From Eubacteriaceae bacterium UBA4266 (GTDB taxonomy: Bacteria > Bacillota > Clostridia > Eubacteriales > Eubacteriaceae): a stretch of DNA of 18,865 bases. Below, piece by piece: positions 7,162-14,009 of this stretch (positions are counted from its first letter, which is position 1; each line of letters starts with the position of its first letter). The stretch lies in contig DGWE01000036.1 in assembly GCA_002396065.1 (NCBI GenBank), forward strand, positions 1 through 18,865, written 5' to 3'. Below the pieces are notes generated by a model. The model ran no database searches, had not been told where the DNA came from, and was given only the letters and a program-made list of their open reading frames with translations. Made by a program: the position numbers and the translations under genes.

Positions 7162-7815
7162 TTAAAAACTGAAGTGATGGGATTCGATGATGTCCAGCTG
7201 GCGGACCAGCTGCTTTTCCATCAGCTCCTCTGTCGTGCCCTTGACGAAAACGTCCACGATCTCCGGATCGAAAAACGTCCCGGAATAGTTTTTCAGCGCG
7301 TCGAGGCTTTCCTTGATGGTGCGCTGGTACATCAGGCCGCCGGCGTTTTCTCTGAGCCGCGTATAGACGTTGGCCACCGCGCACACCCGAGCCAGCAGCG
7401 GAATGTCGCAACCTGACAGGCCGTCGGGGTAGCCGCTTCCATCGAAGCATTCGTGGTGATAGAGCACGATTTCCTCGGCCGCAGTGCAGAACATCCGCGC
7501 GTCGGGCTCGATATCGGCGATCTGCTGAAACACGCCCGTCCCGTAATCGACGTGGGCCATCATCAAAAGATCCTGATCCTTCGTGTACAGCGTGTGTCCG
7601 TCTGTCAGATCCGGATCGAGAAAGGCCTTGCCGATGTCGTGGTAGTCAAAGGGAGACAGGTGGTGCCACATCAGCTTGGGCTCTAAGTCCTCCCTGCCCA
7701 TCAGCCTGAGAATGACGCGCATGTACTGTCCCGTCGCCATGTTGTGGTAGGCCTCCCTGCGGGGCAGCCGCATCATCACTTTTTTCAACATGAGCTCGCC
7801 CTTTGATGCCGTCAT
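7162..7815 (-). CDS. HD-GYP-like metal-dependent phosphohydrolase, possibly degenerate
   Basis: 217-residue single-domain protein of the HD-GYP group, whose active members hydrolyse cyclic di-GMP or related cyclic dinucleotides. Seen: H59-D60 in YHDIGK, H88, H120-H121 in HHECFDGSGYP with GYP at 128-130, and GLSGCDIPLLARV. The usual Asp of the VADVxDAL motif is Asn (N149, in AVANVYTRL), and the second Asp there is also replaced. That Asp is normally a metal ligand, so activity may be reduced or altered. No sensor or receiver domain is attached, so it would depend on other inputs. The start is ATG 7815, with GGGGG 7-8 bases upstream; ATG 7791 is an alternative. It has its own terminator and probably its own promoter, upstream of but separate from the tmk operon. 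Confidence 0.8.
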   Translation of the reverse strand: MTASKGELMLKKVMMRLPRREAYHNMATGQYMRVILRLMGREDLEPKLMWHHLSPFDYHDIGKAFLDPDLTDGHTLYTKDQDLLMMAHVDYGTGVFQQIADIEPDARMFCTAAEEIVLYHHECFDGSGYPDGLSGCDIPLLARVCAVANVYTRLRENAGGLMYQRTIKESLDALKNYSGTFFDPEIVDVFVKGTTEELMEKQLVRQLDIIESHHFSF

Positions 7816-7845
7816 GCGGGTTCCCCCTTTCTTTTTATTTCTATT

Positions 7846-7879
7846 CCTTATGTGTGCCTTATGTAGGCATCTCTTGCCT
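7846..7879. repeat. Direct repeat and hairpin in the leader of the HD-GYP-like gene
   Basis: CCTTATGT occurs twice 11 bases apart (7846-7853 and 7857-7864), followed by the perfect hairpin AGGCA-TCTCT-TGCCT (7865-7879). All lie between the promoter-like boxes at 7882-7892 and the gene start, a position suited to a regulator or a leader structure. Function is unknown. Confidence 0.35.
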
Positions 7880-7881
7880 GT

Positions 7882-7892
7882 ATTATATTATA
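7882..7892 (-). promoter_or_regulatory. Candidate -10 region for the HD-GYP-like gene
   Basis: Two overlapping TATAAT boxes on the minus strand (7887-7892 and 7882-7887), about 70 bases upstream of the start. The -35 is weak. Confidence 0.35.
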
Positions 7893-7946
7893 CAATACCA
7901 GCTCTAAAACCGACGTAGAAAATTTTACACAATATGAATAAATCTG

Positions 7947-7955
7947 TGATATAAT
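7947..7955 (+). promoter_or_regulatory. Extended -10 promoter of the ybaK-like gene
   Basis: TGATATAAT, a perfect extended -10. It covers the upstream in-frame ATG at 7954, which rules that codon out as the start and supports ATG 7984. Confidence 0.6.
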
Positions 7956-7983
7956 GGCCATCAAAAATGACGAGGAGGCAAAA

Positions 7984-8481
7984 ATGGCAAAGAAAAAGCA
8001 CAAAAAAGACCCACAAAAAACCAATGTCATGCGGATCCTCGAACAGGCGCATCTGACCTACGATCCCAAATACTACGACACGTCGGACGGCCAGCTCGAC
8101 GGGGTGTCCGTGGCTGAAAAAATGGGCGAAAACCCAGACGAAGTTTACAAGACACTGGTCTGCCGCGGGCATTCCGGCGACTTCAAGGTGTTCGTCGTCC
8201 CTGTCGCCGAGGAGCTGGACCTGAAAAAGGCCGCCCGGGCCGCCGGCGAAAAATCCGTCGAAATGATCCACCAGAAAGAGCTTCTGCCCAACACCGGCTA
8301 CATCCACGGGGGCTGTTCACCGGTCGGCATGAAAAAGCTTTACGCCACGGTGATCGACGCGTCCGCCGAAGCGCTGGAACGCATCTACGTGTCCGGCGGC
8401 AAAATCGGCACCCAGGTCGGCGTCAATCCGAAGGCCCTGGCTGAGTTCATCGGCGCGTCCTTCGCCGATATCACCCGCTGA
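7984..8481 (+). CDS. ybaK: YbaK/EbsC-family Cys-tRNA(Pro)/aminoacyl-tRNA deacylase
   Basis: 165-residue trans-editing enzyme that hydrolyses mischarged aminoacyl-tRNA, typically Cys-tRNA(Pro) made by prolyl-tRNA synthetase. Seen: KTNVMRILEQ near the N-terminus, EVYKTLV with the conserved Lys (K56), the FVVPVAEELDLKKAA block, TGYIHGGCSPVGMKK (residues about 104-118) and VSGGKIGTQVGV near the end. These are hallmark YbaK segments and the length is normal. The start is ATG 7984, with GAGGAGG 5 bases upstream. It is probably cotranscribed with the 58-residue ORF 31 bases downstream, ending at the shared terminator at 8699-8737. Confidence 0.95.
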   Translation: MAKKKHKKDPQKTNVMRILEQAHLTYDPKYYDTSDGQLDGVSVAEKMGENPDEVYKTLVCRGHSGDFKVFVVPVAEELDLKKAARAAGEKSVEMIHQKELLPNTGYIHGGCSPVGMKKLYATVIDASAEALERIYVSGGKIGTQVGVNPKALAEFIGASFADITR

Positions 8482-8512
8482 TCCCCTCAATTTTGTTGAT
8501 AAAGGAGATTCC

Positions 8513-8689
8513 ATGAGCAAACCTTCCCTTTCCTCCGGCCGTCCCCACACCGACGCGTATTACAGCACGCTGGACGCGATCATCCGGGACATCAACCACA
8601 AGCTGCCCGACGAAGACATTCACGACGGCGAAACCCTCGAACGGCTCCTCGACGACGTGCTGATGCACTTCAAGTACGAAAGCTTTTAA
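8513..8689 (+). CDS. Small acidic protein of unknown function (58 aa)
   Basis: A short ORF with a strong AAAGGAG ribosome binding site 5-6 bases before ATG 8513. It starts 31 bases after the ybaK-like stop and ends 10 bases before a clear terminator, so it is very probably translated. The N-terminus is Ser/Pro-rich, followed by an amphipathic acidic helix-like stretch (HTDAYYSTLDAIIRDI) and a second acidic segment (ETLERLLDDVLMHF). There is no Cys, signal peptide or membrane segment. I do not recognise the family. It could be a helical-bundle protein or a partner of the deacylase; the only evidence for the latter is position. Confidence 0.75.
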   Translation: MSKPSLSSGRPHTDAYYSTLDAIIRDINHKLPDEDIHDGETLERLLDDVLMHFKYESF

Positions 8690-8698
8690 ATCGGCCAC

Positions 8699-8737
8699 AA
8701 AAAACCGCATTTTCAATAATTTGAAGATGCGGTTTTT
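8699..8737. terminator. Bidirectional terminator between the small ORF and metA
   Basis: A long perfect stem (AAACCGCAT plus TTTCAA paired with TTTGAAGATGCGGTTT, with one G-T pair) flanked by A- and T-runs on opposite sides. It serves both the ybaK unit (+) and metA (-). Confidence 0.92.
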
Positions 8738-8756
8738 GATTTGCGCCAAATGATTT

Positions 8757-9716
8757 TTATTTCTGCTCGTCGTCGCAGAGGGTGTAGCTGTCCACCTCGA
8801 TCGGCGGAATCTGGGTCAGGTCGTAGGGCGTTTCCTGGTACATGAAGTTCAGCCAGTTGGTGTAGATGCAGTTGGACGTCGCGCGCCACAGCAGCATCGG
8901 CTCCTTCGACGGGTCGTCGTCGGGGTAGTAGTTCACCGGCAGATCCGGGTGTTCCCCGCGGGACACGTCCCGCTTGTACTCGGCGTCCAGCTCCATCCGG
9001 TCGTATTCCGAATGCCCGGTGATGAAAATCTGCCGGGACGAGTAGGCGAGGATCACCGTCGGCCCGACCTCGTCACCCTCGGCACAGACGTAGAGCTCTG
9101 GATTGTCGGCCACAGCCTTTTCGTCGATGCCGGTGTAGCGGGAATGGGGCATGTAAAAATAGTCGTCCATGCCGCGCATCAGCATCTTCTTCCGGTGCAC
9201 CACCCGGTGGCGGTAGACCCCCGAGAGCTTCTTCGGCAGCATATACTTGTTGATCCCATGGTGGTAGTACAGTCCGGCCTGGGCTCCCCAGCACAAATGC
9301 ATCGTCGTGAACACGTGGGTCTTGGACCATTCGAAGATGGCTTCCATTTCCGGCCAGTACTGGACCTCTTCAAAATCCATTTTTTCAATCGGGGCCCCGG
9401 TGATGATCAGGCCGTCGAAATACTGGTCCTTCAAATCCGAAAAGGTTTCGTAGAATTTATTGAGATGGGAGGCCTTCGTGTGCTTCGCTTCCCAGGTTTC
9501 GGTCTTCATCAGCGTGATCTGCGTCTGGATCGGAAAGTTGGACAGCACCCGCAGCAGGTCCAGCTCAGTCGCTTCCTTCAGCGGCATCAGGTTCAGGATG
9601 CAGATGCTGAGCGGCCGAATCTCCTGGGTGTGCGCCCGGCGTTCGTCCATCACAAAAATGTTTTCCCCTTCGAGAATCTTTTTTGCCGGCAAATCATTTT
9701 GAACTAAAATCGGCAA
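8757..9716 (-). CDS. metA: Homoserine O-acetyltransferase (MetA family)
   Basis: 319-residue enzyme that acylates homoserine, the first committed step of methionine synthesis. Seen: the N-terminal DLPAKKIL block, ITGAPIE with Glu at position 111, the nucleophile C142 in MHLCWGAQAG, and H235/E237 in FITGHSEYDR, which complete the catalytic triad. In this family Glu111 goes with acetyl-CoA use and Gly111 with succinyl-CoA, so acetyl-CoA is predicted. The start codon is TTG at 9716 (family N-terminus MPI...), with AGGAGG 8 bases upstream; there is no better in-frame ATG. It is a single-gene unit, convergent with the ybaK unit. No T-box or SAM riboswitch is visible in its short leader. Confidence 0.96.
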   Translation of the reverse strand: MPILVQNDLPAKKILEGENIFVMDERRAHTQEIRPLSICILNLMPLKEATELDLLRVLSNFPIQTQITLMKTETWEAKHTKASHLNKFYETFSDLKDQYFDGLIITGAPIEKMDFEEVQYWPEMEAIFEWSKTHVFTTMHLCWGAQAGLYYHHGINKYMLPKKLSGVYRHRVVHRKKMLMRGMDDYFYMPHSRYTGIDEKAVADNPELYVCAEGDEVGPTVILAYSSRQIFITGHSEYDRMELDAEYKRDVSRGEHPDLPVNYYPDDDPSKEPMLLWRATSNCIYTNWLNFMYQETPYDLTQIPPIEVDSYTLCDDEQK

Positions 9717-9816
9717 ATGCGCTCCCTCCTTTTCTTGTATTTTTCGCCGTTTGCGTCATGTCTTTATCCTACCACAAATTTAAAGGCGGTGGCGATTATT
9801 TTAAGTTTAAGCATTC

Positions 9817-9836
9817 ACGATTAGAATAAGAATCGT
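9817..9836. repeat. 20-bp palindrome, candidate operator
   Basis: ACGATT, 8 bases, AATCGT. It lies in the gap between metA (-) and the lysozyme-like gene (+) and overlaps a TAGAAT that may be the lysozyme gene's -10 box. The size and symmetry suit a dimeric regulator, but no family consensus is recognised. Confidence 0.4.
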
Positions 9837-9853
9837 TCCGGGACGGCCCGGAA
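9836..9853. repeat. GC-rich perfect hairpin in the leader of the lysozyme-like gene
   Basis: TTCCGGG-ACGG-CCCGGAA: 7-bp stem with a 4-base loop, 20 bases before the TTG start. It abuts the palindrome at 9817-9836. It is not followed by a T-run, so not a terminator. It could affect mRNA stability or access to the ribosome binding site. Confidence 0.45.
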
Positions 9854-9873
9854 TCCAGAATGAGAGGTTCAAT

Positions 9874-10569
9874 TTGAAATTATTTCAGCCGAAACAAAAA
9901 ACAAAACGCAAACGAAAGCCGCTGACGAAGCGGGGCCGGCGCATCCGCGCCGGACTCATCGTCCTCGCGGTGATCGTCGGGCTTGTGGCCTTCTGGCAGT
10001 TCGGCTCGCTGGAATACATCCTCGACAACAGCGCCCTTCAGGGCAAGCGCACCACGCGCCACGTCCGCCAGTACCGCGCGACGATCCATAAATTCACGAC
10101 GCGCAGCGGCATCGCCGATTTCGACCCGGTCATCGAGGCGATCATGATGCAGGAAACCAAGGGCTACGGCACCGACCCGATGCAGGCCAGCGAATCGCCG
10201 ATGAACACTTATTACAGCAACGCCCCCAACGCCATCCAGGACCCGAAATACTCGATCAAGGTCGGCGTCGAGCACTTTGCCGACTGCCTGAAGGCGGCGG
10301 GCTGCACCTCCCCGTCCCAGCGGTCGAAGCTGAAGCTGGCCCTCCAGGGCTACAATTTCGGCAACAACTACATCCAATGGGCGCAGAAAAATTACGGCGG
10401 CTACTCTGAGGCCAACGCCAAAATCTTCAGTGCGCGGATGAAGGCTCAGCTCGGGTGGAACGCCTACGGCGACCCGGCCTACGCCAAGAAGGTCATGGCC
10501 TATTACGATTACAACCGCACGGCGGCCTCCGCCAAATTTTTCCAAAAAATAGAGGACCTCGGCTTGTAA
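9874..10569 (+). CDS. Membrane-anchored lysozyme-like (CwlT-type) muramidase
   Basis: 231-residue protein of the bacterial lysozyme-like family found in CwlT. It is predicted to cleave peptidoglycan outside the membrane. Seen: a strongly basic cytoplasmic N-terminus (1-25), one transmembrane segment (about 26-43, no signal peptidase site evident), then the lysozyme domain with IEAIMMQET (likely catalytic E94), YGTDPMQASES, the SIKVGVEHF helix, LQGYNFG and YGDPAYAKKVMAYY. Unlike CwlT it has no second NlpC/P60 peptidase domain, and no conjugation genes lie nearby. The start is TTG 9874, with GAGAGG 6 bases upstream; the nearby ATG at 9860 is out of frame and stops. Two inverted repeats precede it. 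Its 3' end lies inside the terminator shared with ftsH. Confidence 0.88.
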   Translation: MKLFQPKQKTKRKRKPLTKRGRRIRAGLIVLAVIVGLVAFWQFGSLEYILDNSALQGKRTTRHVRQYRATIHKFTTRSGIADFDPVIEAIMMQETKGYGTDPMQASESPMNTYYSNAPNAIQDPKYSIKVGVEHFADCLKAAGCTSPSQRSKLKLALQGYNFGNNYIQWAQKNYGGYSEANAKIFSARMKAQLGWNAYGDPAYAKKVMAYYDYNRTAASAKFFQKIEDLGL

Positions 10570-10591
10570 AAGCTGAGATCCTCTATTTTTT
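10544..10591. terminator. Bidirectional terminator overlapping the lysozyme-like stop codon
   Basis: AAAATAGAGGA and CTC/GCTT pair with AAGC/GAG and TCCTCTATTTTTT around the stop codon at 10567-10569. A/T-runs on both sides let it serve the convergent ftsH as well. Confidence 0.9.
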
Positions 10592-10621
10592 ATTTATTTA
10601 TTTTCTAAATGCTTACCGCGT

Positions 10622-12496
10622 TTATTCCGCAGGCGAGGCGAGGCCGGCTTCGTCGGTGAGCTCCCCTTCGTTTTGGTATTTCGCGAGGAAGTTCATGAAT
10701 TCGTCGCCGGTGATGGTTTCCTTGTCGTACAAATACATCGCCAGCTCGTCGAGGACCTTGCGGTTGGCCTGGAGCAGGTCGACGGCCTTCTTGTGGGACG
10801 CCTTGACCAGATCGACGACCTTTTCGTCGATGACCTTCTGGGTATCCGCCGAGCAGGCCAGCGAGGTGTCGCCGCCGAGGTAGGCGTTTTCGACGGTTTC
10901 CAGTGCCACCATGTCGAAGGTGTCGCTCATCCCGTAGCGGGTGATCATCGCCCGGGCCATCCGAGTCGCCTGTTCGATGTCGTTGGAGGCGCCGGTCGAA
11001 ACCGAGCCGATGGCCACTTCTTCCGCGGCGCGCCCGCCGGTGAGGGTGACGATCTTTTCGGTGAGCTCTTCCTTGGACATCAGGTTCTTTTCCCCTTCTT
11101 CCACCTGCATGGTGTAGCCGAGGGCCCCTGACGTTCTCGGGATGATCGTGATTTTCTGAACCGGTGCCGACTGGGTCTGGAGCGCCGCCACCAGGGCGTG
11201 GCCCGTTTCGTGGTAGGCGACGATCTTCTTTTCCTTCGGCGAGAGGATTGCGTTCTTCTTCTGGTAGCCGGCGATGACCACTTCGACGCTTTCTTCAAGG
11301 TCGGCCTGGTTCACCGCCTGGCGGTGTCCGCGGACTGCGCGCAGCGCCGCTTCGTTGATGATGTTGGCCAGCTCTGCCCCGGAGGCTCCGACGGCCATCC
11401 GCGCGATGGCGTTGTAGTCGATGCCCGGCATCGTGCGGATCTTCTTCGCGTGGACCTGGAGAATGGCTTCCCGGCCCTTGAGGTCCGGCAGGTTGACCGG
11501 CACGCGGCGGTCGAAACGGCCCGGACGGGTCAGCGCCGGATCCAGGGATTCCGGACGGTTCGTCGCCGCCAGAATGACGACGCCGTTGTTTTCTTCGAAG
11601 CCGTCCATTTCGGTGAGCAGCTGGTTCAGTGTCTGTTCCCGTTCGTCGTTGGAACCGGAGAATTTGCCGCCGGCACGCTTCTGGCCGATGGCGTCAATTT
11701 CGTCGATAAAGACGATACACGGCGCCTTTTCCTTGGCCTGGCGGAACAGGTCACGGACCTTCGAGGCCCCCATCCCGACGAACATTTCGACGAATTCCGA
11801 CCCGGAGATCGAAAAGAACGGGACGTTGGCTTCGCCGGCGACCGCCTTGGCGAGCATCGTTTTCCCGGTGCCCGGAGGGCCCACGAGGAGCACGCCTTTA
11901 GGCATCGTCGCGCCAATGGCCGCGTATTTCTTCGAATTGTGCAGGTAGTCGACGATTTCGGACAGGTTTTCCTTGGCTTCGTCTTCGCCGGCCACGTCGG
12001 AGAAGTGAATCCCCGCTTCAGACGGCACGTAGACCTTGGCGTTGCTCTTGCCGAGGCCGAAGCTCATCGAATTGGAGCCGCCGCCCATCTGGTTGATCAT
12101 CCGGCGGTTGAGCCAGCGGCCCAGCAGGATGAAGATCACAATCGGCACGACCCAGTTGAGCAGGAAGGACACGATCGGGTTGCTGGTCGAGCTGACGTTC
12201 TGTCTGAAGTTGGCGCCAGCCTTGTAGAGCCGTTCCGTCAACTGCGGATCGTCCACCTTGGTGGTCTTATAGGTCTGGGTCTTGTCCTTATTGGTGAAAA
12301 TAATCTGTTGATCTTGAATTTCGACATCGCCGATGTTCTTCTTCTCTGTCATCGACATGAATGTATTGTAATTGACAGTCTTCGTCTGCCGCTGATTGAG
12401 CAGTGGCGCCGCCAGCACGTTGAACGCGATGATCGCGATCAGCACGAGCAGGTAGTAGAAAATCATCGGGCGTCTGGGTGATTTGACCTCTTTCAT
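10622..12496 (-). CDS. ftsH: ATP-dependent zinc metalloprotease FtsH
   Basis: 624-residue membrane AAA+ protease that degrades damaged membrane proteins and short-lived regulators. Seen: two transmembrane segments (about 12-31 and 108-127) flanking an extracytoplasmic domain; Walker A GPPGTGKT (206-213), Walker B IVFIDEID, the second region of homology [20 protein letters not shown], and the zinc site H429-E430-x2-H433 with the third ligand probably D506 in TGASNDIEQ. Length is normal. ATG 12496 has AAGGGG upstream. It is a single-gene unit with its own extended -10 promoter, divergent from larC. In many Firmicutes ftsH follows tilS-hpt; here it does not. Confidence 0.98.
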   Translation of the reverse strand: MKEVKSPRRPMIFYYLLVLIAIIAFNVLAAPLLNQRQTKTVNYNTFMSMTEKKNIGDVEIQDQQIIFTNKDKTQTYKTTKVDDPQLTERLYKAGANFRQNVSSTSNPIVSFLLNWVVPIVIFILLGRWLNRRMINQMGGGSNSMSFGLGKSNAKVYVPSEAGIHFSDVAGEDEAKENLSEIVDYLHNSKKYAAIGATMPKGVLLVGPPGTGKTMLAKAVAGEANVPFFSISGSEFVEMFVGMGASKVRDLFRQAKEKAPCIVFIDEIDAIGQKRAGGKFSGSNDEREQTLNQLLTEMDGFEENNGVVILAATNRPESLDPALTRPGRFDRRVPVNLPDLKGREAILQVHAKKIRTMPGIDYNAIARMAVGASGAELANIINEAALRAVRGHRQAVNQADLEESVEVVIAGYQKKNAILSPKEKKIVAYHETGHALVAALQTQSAPVQKITIIPRTSGALGYTMQVEEGEKNLMSKEELTEKIVTLTGGRAAEEVAIGSVSTGASNDIEQATRMARAMITRYGMSDTFDMVALETVENAYLGGDTSLACSADTQKVIDEKVVDLVKASHKKAVDLLQANRKVLDELAMYLYDKETITGDEFMNFLAKYQNEGELTDEAGLASPAE

Positions 12497-12555
12497 TTGA
12501 TACCCCTTTTTTTCCTTTCTTGATGCAATCTTTTGTTTGTCATACTGACGCGCCT

Positions 12556-12564
12556 ATTATAGCA
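12556..12564 (-). promoter_or_regulatory. Extended -10 promoter of ftsH
   Basis: Minus strand TGCTATAAT, a perfect extended -10 about 60 bases upstream of the ftsH ATG. No good -35 is seen. Confidence 0.55.
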
Positions 12565-12602
12565 ATTCCCATCTTGGGTTATGCTTAAAAAAGGTAAACA
12601 AG

Positions 12603-12631
12603 TTGCGCCATTTTCCACCAATTGATAAAAT
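12603..12631 (+). promoter_or_regulatory. Candidate promoter of larC
   Basis: TTGCGC (-35), a 17-base spacer and TAAAAT (-10, 12626-12631), 43 bases before the larC ATG. The -35 match is only partial. Confidence 0.35.
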
Positions 12632-12674
12632 TATTACAGTACAAACGATATCTATTACGAAAAGAGGGACATTT

Positions 12675-14009
12675 ATGGCGAAACAGCTTTACTTTGAATG
12701 CAGCTCCGGCATTTCCGGAGACATGACCGTCGGCGCGATGCTCGATCTCGGCGCCGACCGCGCCGTGCTGATGCAGGCGCTGGACAGCCTGCCGCTTTCC
12801 GGCTACACCATCGAAATCGGCCGCCGAGCCGTCTCCGGCATCGACGCCTGCGATTTCGACGTGGTGCTCGACGCGCCGCTGGACAATCACGATCACGATA
12901 TGGCTTATCTCTACGGCAGCGGTCATCACGACCACGGCCATCATCATCATGATCATGACCACGATCACAGCCATGACCACGGCGATCACGATCACCATCA
13001 CGGCCACGTGCACCGCACCCTGGCTGAGGTCAAACAGATTCTGGCCGGCGGCACCATGACCGACGGCGCCCGGGCGCTGGCTGAAACCATCTTCGACCAC
13101 CTGGCCGCGGCCGAAGCCAAGGCCCACGGCTCCGACGTCGACCACGTCCACTTCCACGAAGTCGGCGCCGTCGATTCCATCGTCGACATCACCGCGGCGG
13201 CGGTCTGCTTCGACAATTTGAAGACCCAGCTCGGCTTTACCGACGTCGTCATCCCGTTCATCAACGAGGGCGGCGGCCACGTGCGCTGCGCCCACGGCCG
13301 GATGCCGGTGCCGGTGCCGGCGGTGGTCAACCTCGCCGAAGCCCACGGCCTGCCGCTGCGCCTGGCCGGGCTCCAGGGCGAACGCATCACCCCGACGGGG
13401 GCGGCCATCGCCGCCACGGTGATGACGACCAAAACCCTGCCCCAGCCCTTCACGATCCTGAAAACCGGGGTCGGCGCCGGCAAGCGCGCCTACACCGACG
13501 CGGCCAATCTCCTGCGCCTCTTCCTGATCGAACCGGAAGGCGGTGCCCGCCCTTTTGATTCGGCCTCCGATGCGCAAAACGTCGTCCAGCTCGAAGCCAA
13601 CCTCGACGACAGCACCGGAGAGATTCTCGGCCGAATCGTCACGAAGCTGATAAGCGCCGGCGCCCTCGACGCCACGGTCACGCCGGTGGTCATGAAGAAG
13701 AACCGCCCAGGCGCGGTGCTCACCGTGCTCTGCCGACGGGCGGATCAGCCGGCCCTCGAGGCGCTGATTTTCGCCGAAACGACGACCATCGGCATCCGTT
13801 CCTTCCCGGTGTCCCGTTCGGTGCTCCCCCGGACCATCGAAACCGTCGACACGCCCTGGGGCCCGGCGAAGGTCAAGGTGACGACCCGGGGCAGCAGGCG
13901 CCGAGGCGTCCCGGAATTTGACACGGTGGACCAGCTGGCTCAGGCCGCCGGCGTGCCCTTCCCCGACGCCTACGCCGCGGTGCTGTCGGCCTGGCAGGCA
14001 CAGTCATGA
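12675..14009 (+). CDS. larC: Nickel-pincer cofactor cyclometallase LarC
   Basis: 444-residue protein of the LarC (DUF111) family, which inserts nickel into the pincer nucleotide cofactor of lactate racemase-type enzymes in a CTP-dependent step. Seen: FECSSGISGDMTVGAMLDLGA at the N-terminus, a very His/Asp-rich stretch (residues 72-113, more than 20 His) likely to bind nickel, HFHEVGAVDSIVDI, then RCAHGRMPVPVPA, the C-terminal domain beginning around LEANLDDSTGEILG, and VVMKKNRPGAVLTVLC. Both halves are in one frame; in Lactobacillus plantarum they are joined by a frameshift. ATG 12675 with GAGGG upstream is preferred over the in-frame TTG at 12603. Its stop overlaps the next gene's ATG (ATGA). 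No larA, larB or larE is in the window. Confidence 0.96.
   Translation: MAKQLYFECSSGISGDMTVGAMLDLGADRAVLMQALDSLPLSGYTIEIGRRAVSGIDACDFDVVLDAPLDNHDHDMAYLYGSGHHDHGHHHHDHDHDHSHDHGDHDHHHGHVHRTLAEVKQILAGGTMTDGARALAETIFDHLAAAEAKAHGSDVDHVHFHEVGAVDSIVDITAAAVCFDNLKTQLGFTDVVIPFINEGGGHVRCAHGRMPVPVPAVVNLAEAHGLPLRLAGLQGERITPTGAAIAATVMTTKTLPQPFTILKTGVGAGKRAYTDAANLLRLFLIEPEGGARPFDSASDAQNVVQLEANLDDSTGEILGRIVTKLISAGALDATVTPVVMKKNRPGAVLTVLCRRADQPALEALIFAETTTIGIRSFPVSRSVLPRTIETVDTPWGPAKVKVTTRGSRRRGVPEFDTVDQLAQAAGVPFPDAYAAVLSAWQAQS

Noticed and set aside
9717..9873. Possible SAM riboswitch or T-box upstream of metA
   Set aside because: The gap is short, and no T-box sequence, S-box core or terminator/antiterminator pair could be seen on the minus strand.
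11198..12481. 427-codon open frame on the plus strand
   Set aside because: Antisense shadow of ftsH. The translation has no recognisable domain and ftsH on the other strand is unmistakable.
12585..13577. 330-codon open frame on the minus strand
   Set aside because: Shadow of larC; its Val/Met-rich stretch is the complement of the His/Asp repeat.
12675..14009. Programmed frameshift in larC, as in Lactobacillus plantarum
   Set aside because: Both LarC halves read through in a single frame with no break.
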